This document shows, piece by piece, positions 1 to 6,839 of a stretch of 11,847 bases of DNA. The translations under genes and the position numbers were made by a program. The stretch is taken from positions 1 to 11,847 of the forward strand of contig CAKZIX010000054.1 in the NCBI GenBank assembly GCA_936936565.1. The letters run 5' to 3'. The notes below the pieces were generated by a model that was not told where the DNA came from, searched no databases, and saw only the letters and a program-made list of their open reading frames with translations. The DNA comes from an uncultured Nocardiaceae bacterium. Its GTDB lineage: Bacteria > Actinomycetota > Actinomycetes > Mycobacteriales > Mycobacteriaceae. Each line of letters starts with the position of its first letter. Position 1 is the first letter of the stretch.

Positions 1-862
1 GCGGCACATCGTCCTGCGGCAGATCGACGGCGCGGAGATTCTGCGCCGGGTCGCGGCGCACGGTGTCACGCTGCTGTGCGCGGCCCCCGCGGTGATCAAT
101 GCGGTGCTCGATGCCGCCGCCACCTGGGAGGGCCCGATCCCGGGGCGGGACCGGGTGCGCATCGTGGTCGCCGGCGCACCGCCGCCCACGCGCACCATCG
201 AGCGGGTGGGCGAGGTGCTCGGCTGGCAGTTCAACCAGATCTACGGGCTCACCGAAACGGCGCCACTGCTCACCATCAACCGCGCTCGCGCGGAATGGGA
301 CGACCTGCCCAGCGACGAACGCGCCAAGCTGCTGGGGCGCGCGGGCGCGCCCGCGCTCGGCGTGCGCATGGACGTGGACCCCACCGGCGAGATTCTGGCA
401 CGATCGAACCACATTCTCGACGGCTACTGGGAGCAGCCCGAGGCGTCCGCGGCGGCCTTGGCGGGCGGCTGGTTTCACACCGGGGACGGCGGCACTGTCG
501 ACGCCGACGGCTACGTCACCATTTCCGATCGCAAGAAGGACGTCATCATCAGCGGCGGCGAGAACGTCTCGTCGATCGAGGTGGAGGACGCGCTGATGTC
601 GCATCCCGCGGTGCGTGAGGTGGCCGTCATCGGCATTCCCGACGAGAAGTGGGGCGAGCTGGTCACCGCGCTCGTGGTCACCGACGGCAGCGCGGTGTCC
701 GCCGACGATCTGATCGCGCACTGCCGGACCAAGCTGGCCGGATACAAACGCCCCAAACGCGTCGAGTTCCGCGACGAACTCGCGCGGACGGCCACCGGAA
801 AGTTGCAGAAGTTCAAGTTGCGGGCGCCGTTCTGGGCGGGCTACGAACGCCAGATCCACTGA
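1..862 (+). CDS. Fatty-acyl-CoA synthetase / AMP-forming acid-CoA ligase, 3' part (5' end outside window)
   Basis: This enzyme activates a carboxylic acid, probably a fatty acid, with ATP to an acyl-adenylate and then transfers the acyl group to CoA in the cytoplasm. The first complete codon is at position 2 and 286 residues are visible, so roughly half of a typical ~530-residue FadD-type enzyme is missing at the left edge. Visible ANL-superfamily motifs in order are the aromatic/TE motif YGLTET (from nt 242), GWFHTGDGG (about nt 470-495) with the ribose-binding Asp, the hinge region SDRKKDVIISGGEN followed by SSIEVE (about nt 524-583), and the C-terminal TATGK whose Lys (nt 800-802) is the adenylation lysine. 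The family is clear and the substrate is not. The ending APFWAGYERQIH is typical of medium/long-chain FadD paralogues, so I give no fadD number. A 64-nt gap separates it from the same-strand methyltransferase, so cotranscription is possible. Confidence 0.93.
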   Translation, partial: RHIVLRQIDGAEILRRVAAHGVTLLCAAPAVINAVLDAAATWEGPIPGRDRVRIVVAGAPPPTRTIERVGEVLGWQFNQIYGLTETAPLLTINRARAEWDDLPSDERAKLLGRAGAPALGVRMDVDPTGEILARSNHILDGYWEQPEASAAALAGGWFHTGDGGTVDADGYVTISDRKKDVIISGGENVSSIEVEDALMSHPAVREVAVIGIPDEKWGELVTALVVTDGSAVSADDLIAHCRTKLAGYKRPKRVEFRDELARTATGKLQKFKLRAPFWAGYERQIH

Positions 863-926
863 GCACTTTCGAATCGAGTAGCGCGATACCCGCGCGGTGG
901 GAGTCCGGAGCGGGGAGTATCGAGGC

Positions 927-1697
927 ATGCGATCGCTGCGCGCCGAAGTCGGCGACCGGGCGCCGTTCCTGCGCTGGTCGTTTCTGCGCTTCGCGCTCGG
1001 CCAGCACACTGTCGCGGAGACCGGCCAGGTCGGCGACGGCCGGGAAGAGGCACTGCTCGCCCACGTCACGGCCCATGCCGAGGCGGGCGACATCGACGCG
1101 ACGATCCGGGTGATCGACGATTTCGCGCGCACCGAAAGCTTCCTGATGAATGTCGGCGATGAGAAGGGCGAAATCCTCGACCTGGCGATCGACCGTGCGC
1201 AACCGCTGTGCCTGCTCGAGCTGGGCGCCTACTGCGGCTACAGCGCACTGCGCGCCGCCCGGGCGATGCCGGCGGAAGCGGTACTGGTCTCCGTCGAGGC
1301 GTCTGCGGCCAACGTGTCCATCGCGCGCCAGGTGATTCAACACGCCGGCGCCGCCGATCGAGTCACGGTGCTGCAGGGACGCATCGGCGACGACGGCGCG
1401 ACCCTGGACCGCCTGCGTTCCGAGCACGGATTCGATACCGGCACACTCGATTTCGTGTTCCTCGACCACGCCAAGACCGACTATCTGCCGGATCTGCAGC
1501 GGATCGTGGCCGCCGGCTGGCTGCACACCGGATCGGTCGTGGTGGCCGACAACATCCGCACGCCGGGTGTGCCCGACTATCTCGCGTACATGCGCAGCGA
1601 ACAGGGCCGCCGGTGGCGGACGGTCGAACACGACACGCACGTGGAGTACCAGTCGGTGCTCCGTGACGTGGTGCTCGAGTCCGAATACATCGGCTGA
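927..1697 (+). CDS. Catechol O-methyltransferase-like SAM-dependent O-methyltransferase
   Basis: The 256-residue protein is a class I SAM-dependent O-methyltransferase closely resembling animal COMT. Residues 73-81 read FLMNVGDEK, the SAM motif is LLELGAYCGYSA (96-107), the metal site is FLDHAK (178-183) with D180, and ADN (207-209) supplies D208 and N209. K183 matches the COMT catalytic lysine and E240 (in HVEYQ) the COMT substrate-ligand glutamate. By family knowledge it would methylate a catechol-like diol using Mg2+. COMT's tryptophan gatekeeper beside the metal-binding Asp/His is alanine here (A182), so the real substrate may differ. The N-terminus carries about 35 residues before the COMT-like core. 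I chose ATG 927 because GGGGAG lies 9 nt upstream; an in-frame GTG at 897 would add ten residues and has no such site. It ends 4 nt from the convergent HAD gene. Confidence 0.9.
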   Translation: MRSLRAEVGDRAPFLRWSFLRFALGQHTVAETGQVGDGREEALLAHVTAHAEAGDIDATIRVIDDFARTESFLMNVGDEKGEILDLAIDRAQPLCLLELGAYCGYSALRAARAMPAEAVLVSVEASAANVSIARQVIQHAGAADRVTVLQGRIGDDGATLDRLRSEHGFDTGTLDFVFLDHAKTDYLPDLQRIVAAGWLHTGSVVVADNIRTPGVPDYLAYMRSEQGRRWRTVEHDTHVEYQSVLRDVVLESEYIG

Positions 1698-1701
1698 CCG
1701 A

Positions 1702-2388
1702 TCAGCTTCCTTGCAACACTGCCGGCGCCAGATCGGCGAGCGTGAGCCCGACCAGGCTGTCCCGGAACCGGCGGCCGGGTCCGTCCGGCACCGGGATTTC
1801 GCACGGCACCACCAGCACCGCACAGCCGGCACGCTCGGCGGCCAGCGCGCCGGTCGGGGAATCCTCGATGGCCAGGCACCGCGCCGCGGGCACGCCGAGC
1901 AGCTCGGCGGCACGCAGGTACAGATCGGGCTCGGGCTTGCCGTGCGCCACCTCGTCCGCGCACAGCGTCACGTCGAAGTAGTGCCGGCCGAGCGTGTCCA
2001 GCGCGACCTCGGTGAGCGAACGCTTGGTGTTGGTCACCAGTGCGGTGGGCAGCCCGGCGGCGCGCATCAGCTCGAGCGCGTCGCGGGCACCCGGGCGCCA
2101 CGGAATGCCGCCGGCGCACAGCTCGGCGACGCGCTGCTCGAGCCAGTCCCCCGCCGTTTCGATGTCCGCGGCCGCCGGCGAGCGGCCGACCGACTCGAAG
2201 ATGATCCGCAGTGCCGTCGGACCGGCGGCACCGATGAGCGCGTGCCGGGTTCGATCGGTCATTTCACCGCCCAGGTGCACGGCAAGTTCGCGCACCGCGA
2301 CGTCCCACAACTTCTCGGAATCGAGCAACGTGCCGTCCATGTCCCACAACACGCCGGCCGGCGCGTCCGCGACTGTGCTGTAGGCCAC
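1702..2388 (-). CDS. HAD-superfamily phosphatase (beta-phosphoglucomutase/phosphoglycolate phosphatase-like)
   Basis: The 228-residue cytoplasmic protein has all four HAD motifs: DMDGT with nucleophile D16 and acid/base D18, VTNT with T119 (motif II), the motif III lysine K151 in HGKPEPDLY, and IEDSPTG with E175/D176 for Mg2+. An alpha-helical cap between residues about 22 and 95 makes it subfamily IA, the group holding phosphoglycolate phosphatase, beta-phosphoglucomutase and sugar-phosphate phosphatases. It should hydrolyse a small phosphorylated metabolite; the sequence does not say which. The GTG start at 2388-2386 is chosen because AAGGA lies about 10 nt upstream on the minus strand and homology begins soon after. 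An ORF open further upstream (to 2493) would add 35 residues with no HAD similarity. It is divergent from the small exported-protein gene and convergent with the methyltransferase. Confidence 0.9.
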   Translation of the reverse strand: MAYSTVADAPAGVLWDMDGTLLDSEKLWDVAVRELAVHLGGEMTDRTRHALIGAAGPTALRIIFESVGRSPAAADIETAGDWLEQRVAELCAGGIPWRPGARDALELMRAAGLPTALVTNTKRSLTEVALDTLGRHYFDVTLCADEVAHGKPEPDLYLRAAELLGVPAARCLAIEDSPTGALAAERAGCAVLVVPCEIPVPDGPGRRFRDSLVGLTLADLAPAVLQGS

Positions 2389-2503
2389 TGGTGACCGTTC
2401 CTTCCGATAGTGCTGGATCCAGACCATAGTCCCAGGTAGAACGCAGACCTCTCGGCCGGTTTCACCCACCGTGAGGCAACTCACGCCCAACACGTGGAAT
2501 CAC

Positions 2504-2530
2504 GCTTGCGATGTGCTTGCTGCAGCAAGC
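2504..2530. promoter_or_regulatory. Candidate operator: three GCTTGC half-sites in helical phase
   Basis: GCTTGC occurs at 2504-2509 and 2515-2520, and its complement GCAAGC at 2525-2530, so the half-sites start 11 and 10 nt apart, about one helical turn. The last two form the perfect palindrome GCTTGCTGCAGCAAGC. The regulator is unknown. The site lies between the candidate -35 and -10 of the downstream gene, the usual position of a repressor operator. Confidence 0.45.
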
Positions 2531-2536
2531 GATACT
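2506..2536 (+). promoter_or_regulatory. Candidate promoter of the small exported-protein gene
   Basis: TTGCGA (2506-2511) and GATACT (2531-2536) are separated by 19 nt and each match the SigA-type -35/-10 consensus at four of six positions. The spacing is longer than the ideal 17 nt. The -10 lies about 40 nt upstream of the start codon, which leaves room for the leader with its strong ribosome binding site. No transcript data support it. Confidence 0.35.
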
Positions 2537-2564
2537 TGTGAAACAACGTCACACCGGTTTATCG

Positions 2565-2572
2565 AAAGGAGG
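2565..2572 (+). promoter_or_regulatory. Strong Shine-Dalgarno sequence AAAGGAGG
   Basis: AAAGGAGG lies five nt before ATG 2578. It is the best ribosome binding site in the window and fixes the start of the small exported protein. Several neighbours have no such site and seem leaderless. Confidence 0.8.
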
Positions 2573-2577
2573 CGACG

Positions 2578-3180
2578 ATGTCCTGGATGCGACACACAGC
2601 TGTTGTGCTTGCGGGTGCAGGCAGTGTTGCCTTCACCGGGGCCGCTGCGTCCGTCGTGGTGAGCGGCCTCGAGTTCGAACCCAACTTCGACATCCCGGTG
2701 GCGCTGCCCCCGGTACAGCCCGGTGCGCCGGGACCGCTGACCGGCAACGGCGGCGGTCGCAGCATCGAAAAACTCTACGACCCGGCAGTCACCGATCCGG
2801 CTCCGGTGGAGGCAGTACTCGTCGCCGCCACCGATCCCGCGGTGCCGCCGACGGCACCGATCGTCGTCGATCCGGTCACCACCACGCCGCAGCCCGCGGC
2901 CCCTGCCCAACCGGCCCGTCGCGAATACGGCGGCACCCTGCAGGTCAACGGCGTGTACCTGGGCGCGGCGGTCGCCCCGGTGCGGGTGAACGTGGTCGGG
3001 GTGGACGTCAAGACCAACATCCTCGACCTGATCCCCCGTCTGCTCGGTCTGGCGCCGATCGACGCCTCCACCCTGGTCCGCACCGAGCTGGACCTGCGCC
3101 GCGGCGGAATCAACGTCAACCTCACCGACACCTTCGTCGGGCAGCACTCGGTGAACATCGAGCGCAAGCCCGCCGCCTGA
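2578..3180 (+). CDS. Small exported protein of unknown function
   Basis: I do not recognise this 200-residue protein beyond its layout. Residues 1-30 form a short basic start (MSWMRH) and a hydrophobic Ala/Val/Gly stretch, consistent with a signal peptide or an N-terminal membrane anchor; there is no lipobox Cys. Residues about 40-115 are Pro/Ala/Thr-rich and probably disordered. The C-terminal ~85 residues (from REYGGTLQVNG) alternate polar and hydrophobic residues, as in beta-strands, and contain no Cys. The protein therefore looks like a cell-envelope or secreted factor of the mycolic-acid bacteria, with a Pro-rich stalk and a small beta-rich head. The start is certain from the strong ribosome binding site. 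It appears monocistronic, with its own candidate promoter upstream and a strong hairpin after the stop. Confidence 0.8.
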   Translation: MSWMRHTAVVLAGAGSVAFTGAAASVVVSGLEFEPNFDIPVALPPVQPGAPGPLTGNGGGRSIEKLYDPAVTDPAPVEAVLVAATDPAVPPTAPIVVDPVTTTPQPAAPAQPARREYGGTLQVNGVYLGAAVAPVRVNVVGVDVKTNILDLIPRLLGLAPIDASTLVRTELDLRRGGINVNLTDTFVGQHSVNIERKPAA

Positions 3181-3206
3181 CCCGCCCCGCGGGACGTCAG
3201 CACGAG

Positions 3207-3243
3207 CGAAAGGGCCGCCAGCGATCCGCTGGCGGCCCTTTCG
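3207..3243. terminator. Bidirectional intrinsic terminator-like hairpin
   Basis: A perfect inverted repeat has 17-bp arms (3207-3223 and 3227-3243) and a 3-nt loop ATC. The left arm reads CGAAAGGGCCGCCAGCG. It sits between two convergent genes, with the exported protein ending at 3180 and metH ending at 3251. The U-tract is only three bases on either strand, as is common for actinobacterial terminators. It probably stops transcription from both sides. Confidence 0.85.
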
Positions 3244-3250
3244 GTGTGCG

Positions 3251-6200
3251 CTAGGCGTTGAAGTACTTGGCCTCGGGGTGGTGCAGCACGAATGCATCCG
3301 TGGACTGCTCGGGGTGCAGCTGCAGTTCCTCCGACAGCGTCACCCCGATGCGATCGGCGCCGAGCAGCTCGACGAGCTTGGCTCGATCTTCCAGCTCCGG
3401 GCATGCCCCGTAGCCGAAGGAATAGCGCGCACCGCGGTATTCGAGTTTGAAGTAGCCGTCCACCTCGGCCGGATCGTCGGCCGCCAGGCCGAGTTCGTCG
3501 CGCACGCGCTTGTGCCAGTACTCGGCGAGGGCCTCGGTGAGCTGCACACCGATGCCGTGTACCTCGAGGTAATCGCGGTAGGAGTCGGCGGCGAACAGTT
3601 CGTTGGCGTAATCGGCGATCGGCTGGCCCATGGTGACGAGCTGGAACGGCAGCACGTCCACCTGGCCGGCGGCCTCGGCGTCCGCCCGGGAGCGCACGAA
3701 GTCGGCGATGCACAGGAACCGGCCGCGTTGCTGGCGCGGGAAGGAGAACCGGTAGCGCACCTCGGATTTCGGATCGGGCTCGGCGAGCACCAGCACCTCG
3801 TCGCCCTCGGACACCACCGGGAAGTACCCGTAGACGACGGCGGCGTGGGCCAGCACGCCGGCGGTGGACAGCCGATCCAGCCAGTACCGCAGGCGCGGGC
3901 GGCCGTCGGACTCCACCAACTCTTCGTAGCTGGGGCCCTCTCCGCCCCGCGCCCCGCGCAGCCCCCATTGTCCGAGGAACAGCGCGCGCTCGTCGAGCAG
4001 GCCCGAATAATCGCTGAGCGCAACACCTTTGACGATGCGGTTGCCCCAGAACGGGGGCGCCGGAACCTGCTCGAGCACGGCCACGTCCGACCGCGCGGGC
4101 ACCTCGACGGGAACCTCTGCCGCCTTACGCTTTTCGGCGATCCGCTTGGAGCGTTCATGGCGAGCCTTGCGCTCGGCGGCGGCCAGCTTCTGCGCCTCGG
4201 ACTCGTCGCGGGCCTCGCCGCGCTTGCGGGACATGATCTCGTCCATCAGCCGCAGACCCTCGAAAGCATCACGCGCATAGGACACTTCGCCCTCGTACAC
4301 CTCGGTGAGGTCGTTCTCGACGTAGGCGCGGGTGAGCGCCGCCCCGCCGAGCAGCACGGGGAACTGATCGGCGACGCCCCGGGAGTTCATCTCCTCGAGG
4401 TTCTCCTTCATCACCACCGTGGACTTCACCAGCAGCCCGGACATGCCGATCACATCGGCCTTCTTGTCGACGGCGGCCTCGAGGATGGACGAGATCGGCT
4501 GTTTGATACCGAGATTCACCACCTCGTAGCCGTTGTTGCTCAGGATGATGTCGACCAGGTTCTTGCCGATGTCGTGCACGTCGCCCTTGACGGTGGCGAG
4601 CACGATGCGGCCCTTGCCGTCGTCGTCGGTTACTTCCATGTGCGGCTCGAGATAGGCCACGGCGGCCTTCATCACCTCGGCGGACTGCAGCACGAACGGC
4701 AACTGCATCTGCCCGGACCCGAACAGCTCGCCGACCGTTTTCATGCCGGAAAGCAGTGTCTCGTTGATGATTTCCAGCGGCTTGCGCTCGCGCATGGCGG
4801 CCTCCAGATCGGCGTCGAGGCCATTGCGGTCCCCGTCGACGATGCGGCGCTCCAGCCGCTCGAACAGCGGCAACTTGGCCAGCTCTTCGGCGCGGGAAGC
4901 CTTTGCCCCCGTGGTGGATACGCCCTCGAAGAGCTCCATCAGCCGCTGCAGCGGGTCGTAGCCGTCGGCGCGCCGGTCGTACACCAGATCCAGCGCGGTC
5001 TGGCGCTGCTCGTCCGGAATCCGGCTGATCGGCAGGATTTTCGAGGCGTGCACGATCGCGGTGTCCAGCCCGGCCTCCACGCACTCGTGCATGAACACCG
5101 AGTTCAGCACTTGGCGCGCCGCCGGGTTCAGGCCGAACGAGATGTTCGAAAGGCCGAGGGTGGTCTGCACATTCGGGTGCCGGCGCTTGAGTTCGCGGAT
5201 GGCTTCGATGGTTTCGACACCGTCGCGGCGCGACTCCTCCTGCCCGGTGCCCAGCGTGAAGGTGAGCGTATCGATGATGATCGCGCTCTCCTCGACACCC
5301 CAGTTGCCCGTGATGTCGGCGATCAGCCGCTCGGCGATCTCGACCTTCTTCGCGGCCGTGCGGGCCTGGCCCTCCTCGTCGATGGTGAGCGCCACGACGG
5401 CCGCGCCGTGTTCGGCCACCAGCCGCATCGTCTGCTGGAACCGCGAATCCGGCCCGGCACCGTCTTCGTAGTTCACCGAGTTCACCGCGCAGCGCCCGCC
5501 CAGATGCTCCAAACCCGCTCGCAGCACCGGGGTTTCGGTGGAGTCCAGCATGATCGGCAGCGTGGACGCGGTGGCCAGCCGGCTGGCCAGCTCCGTCATG
5601 TCCTTGGTGCCGTCGCGGCCCACGTAGTCGACGCACAGATCCAGCATGTGGGCGCCGTCACGCGTCTGGTCTTTGGCGATGTCCAGGCACTTCTGCCAGT
5701 CTTCGGCGAGCATGGCCTCGCGGAAGGCCTTGGAGCCGTTGGCGTTCGTGCGCTCGCCGATCATCAGGATCGAGGCGTCCTGCGCGAAGGGCACCGCGCT
5801 GTAGAGCGAGGACACGCCCGGCTCGTGGGCCGGCTCGCGCACCGCCTTGGCGGTCTCGCGGACCGCCGCGGCCACCTGACGGATGTGCTCGGGCGTGGTG
5901 CCACAGCAGCCACCGACGAGAGCCAGCCCGAACTCGCGCACGAAGCCCACCAGCGCCTCCGCCAATTCCCCTGCGGTGAGCGGGTATTCGGCCCCGCTGG
6001 CACCGAGCACCGGCAGCCCGGCGTTCGGCATCACCGACACCGGGATCTGTGCGTGCCGCGACAGGTGGCGCAGATGCTCGCTCATCTCGTCCGGGCCGGT
6101 GGCGCAGTTCAGCCCGATCATGTCCACCCCGAGCGGCTCGATGGCCGTCAGCGCGGCCCCGATCTCGCTGCCGACGAGCATGGTGCCCGTGGTTTCCACG

Positions 6201-6775
6201 GTGACGTGGGTGATGATCGGCAGCCGGCGCCCGGCGCGCTCCATCGCGCGCCTGCTGCCCACCACCGCCGCCTTGACCTGCAGCAGATCCTGGCAGGTCT
6301 CGATGAGAATCGCGTCCGCGCCGCCGTCGAGCATGCCGAGGGCGGCTTCGGTGTACGCGTCGCGCAGCGCCGCGTACGGGGCGTGCCCGAGGGTGGGCAG
6401 CTTGGTGCCCGGCCCCATCGAGCCGAGCACGAACCGGCCCGGGCCCATCTCGTCGGCCACCTCGCGCGCCAGTCGCGTGCCCTTCTCCGACAGCTCGCGG
6501 ATGCGATCGGCAATGTCGTAGTCCGCCAGGTTCGGCAGGTTGCAGCCGAAGGTGTTGGTTTCCACCGCATCCGCGCCGGCCTCGAAGTAGGCCCGGTGAA
6601 TCCCGCGCAGCACATCGGGGCGAGTGTCGTTGAGAATCTCGTTGCAACCCTCGAGACCACGGAAATCGTCCAGCGTGAGATCCGCCGCCTGCAGCATGGT
6701 GCCCATCGCTCCGTCGCCGATGAGAACACGCTCGGCGAGCGCGTCGAACAACAGAGTGTCAAAGGGTGCCGGCAT
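3251..6775 (-). CDS. metH: Cobalamin-dependent methionine synthase
   Basis: MetH transfers a methyl group from 5-methyltetrahydrofolate via cobalamin to homocysteine, giving methionine and tetrahydrofolate in the cytoplasm. All four modules are present in 1174 residues, close to the length of actinobacterial homologues. The homocysteine domain (about 1-320) has zinc ligands C224 (GLNCATG) and C290/C291 (VGGCCGTTP). The pterin domain (about 330-610) starts at LMIGERTNANGSKAF. The cap (about 635-720) leads into the B12 domain with GDVHDIGKN, where H734 is the lower cobalt ligand. The reactivation domain (about 920-1174) has RYSFGYGACPE and the ending HPEQSTDAFVLHHPEAKYF. A Lys/Arg/Glu/Ala-rich helical linker (about 848-890) joins B12 and reactivation domains. 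No key residue is missing. ATG 6775 has no Shine-Dalgarno sequence but has TACCCT seven nt upstream, suggesting a leaderless mRNA. Confidence 0.98.
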   Translation of the reverse strand: MPAPFDTLLFDALAERVLIGDGAMGTMLQAADLTLDDFRGLEGCNEILNDTRPDVLRGIHRAYFEAGADAVETNTFGCNLPNLADYDIADRIRELSEKGTRLAREVADEMGPGRFVLGSMGPGTKLPTLGHAPYAALRDAYTEAALGMLDGGADAILIETCQDLLQVKAAVVGSRRAMERAGRRLPIITHVTVETTGTMLVGSEIGAALTAIEPLGVDMIGLNCATGPDEMSEHLRHLSRHAQIPVSVMPNAGLPVLGASGAEYPLTAGELAEALVGFVREFGLALVGGCCGTTPEHIRQVAAAVRETAKAVREPAHEPGVSSLYSAVPFAQDASILMIGERTNANGSKAFREAMLAEDWQKCLDIAKDQTRDGAHMLDLCVDYVGRDGTKDMTELASRLATASTLPIMLDSTETPVLRAGLEHLGGRCAVNSVNYEDGAGPDSRFQQTMRLVAEHGAAVVALTIDEEGQARTAAKKVEIAERLIADITGNWGVEESAIIIDTLTFTLGTGQEESRRDGVETIEAIRELKRRHPNVQTTLGLSNISFGLNPAARQVLNSVFMHECVEAGLDTAIVHASKILPISRIPDEQRQTALDLVYDRRADGYDPLQRLMELFEGVSTTGAKASRAEELAKLPLFERLERRIVDGDRNGLDADLEAAMRERKPLEIINETLLSGMKTVGELFGSGQMQLPFVLQSAEVMKAAVAYLEPHMEVTDDDGKGRIVLATVKGDVHDIGKNLVDIILSNNGYEVVNLGIKQPISSILEAAVDKKADVIGMSGLLVKSTVVMKENLEEMNSRGVADQFPVLLGGAALTRAYVENDLTEVYEGEVSYARDAFEGLRLMDEIMSRKRGEARDESEAQKLAAAERKARHERSKRIAEKRKAAEVPVEVPARSDVAVLEQVPAPPFWGNRIVKGVALSDYSGLLDERALFLGQWGLRGARGGEGPSYEELVESDGRPRLRYWLDRLSTAGVLAHAAVVYGYFPVVSEGDEVLVLAEPDPKSEVRYRFSFPRQQRGRFLCIADFVRSRADAEAAGQVDVLPFQLVTMGQPIADYANELFAADSYRDYLEVHGIGVQLTEALAEYWHKRVRDELGLAADDPAEVDGYFKLEYRGARYSFGYGACPELEDRAKLVELLGADRIGVTLSEELQLHPEQSTDAFVLHHPEAKYFNA

Positions 6776-6782
6776 GGATACC

Positions 6783-6788
6783 AGGGTA
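6783..6788 (-). promoter_or_regulatory. Candidate -10 of metH, leaderless geometry
   Basis: On the minus strand TACCCT (TANNNT type) is followed by 7 nt and then ATG 6775. That spacing would put the transcription start at or beside the start codon, in keeping with the missing Shine-Dalgarno sequence. The -35 is not recognisable. Confidence 0.5.
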
Positions 6789-6802
6789 ATGGGACGCGCC
6801 GA

Positions 6803-6813
6803 CAGAACTTCTG
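6803..6813. promoter_or_regulatory. Palindrome CAGAA-C-TTCTG midway between two divergent starts
   Basis: The 11-nt element has 5-bp arms and its centre is at 6808, within one base of the midpoint between the metH start (6775) and the PAC2 gene start (6840). It covers the expected -35 areas of both candidate promoters, so one bound protein could affect both genes. The arms are short and chance is possible. Confidence 0.35.
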
Positions 6814-6827
6814 CCCACCGGCGGTCG

Positions 6828-6833
6828 TACGCT
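6828..6833 (+). promoter_or_regulatory. Candidate -10 of the PAC2-family gene, leaderless geometry
   Basis: TACGCT is followed by six nt and then ATG 6840, mirroring the layout on the metH side. No Shine-Dalgarno sequence precedes the ATG. This supports 6840 as the start, with transcription and translation beginning together. Confidence 0.55.
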
Positions 6834-6839
6834 AGCCCG

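Larger units (their letters stand above)
2389..2577. promoter_or_regulatory. Divergent intergenic region with clustered inverted repeats
   Basis: These 189 nt separate the start of the HAD gene (minus strand) from the small exported-protein gene (plus strand). They hold three symmetric elements in sequence: CGTGAG-gcaa-CTCACG (2470-2485), the hexamer CACGTG (2491-2496), and the perfect 16-nt palindrome GCTTGCTGCAGCAAGC (2515-2530). No ORF here looks coding. This is probably where both genes are transcribed and controlled. Confidence 0.6.

Noticed and set aside
871..926. Short GCGCG-atacc-CGCGC hairpin between the acyl-CoA ligase and the methyltransferase as a terminator
   Set aside because: Five-bp arms without a U-tract are commonplace in DNA this GC-rich; there is no support for termination.
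813..1913. Minus-strand open frame opposite the methyltransferase
   Set aside because: Antisense shadow of the COMT-like gene, also overlapping the HAD gene in another frame.
3278..6835. A very long open frame (1185 codons) on the plus strand opposite metH
   Set aside because: It is antisense to a gene with every metH motif intact, its product is a His/Gly/Val/Arg-rich string without domains, and such shadows are expected at this GC content.
6776..6839. Possible cobalamin riboswitch before metH
   Set aside because: Only 64 nt separate metH from its divergent neighbour and the metH mRNA seems leaderless, so there is no room for a B12 riboswitch.
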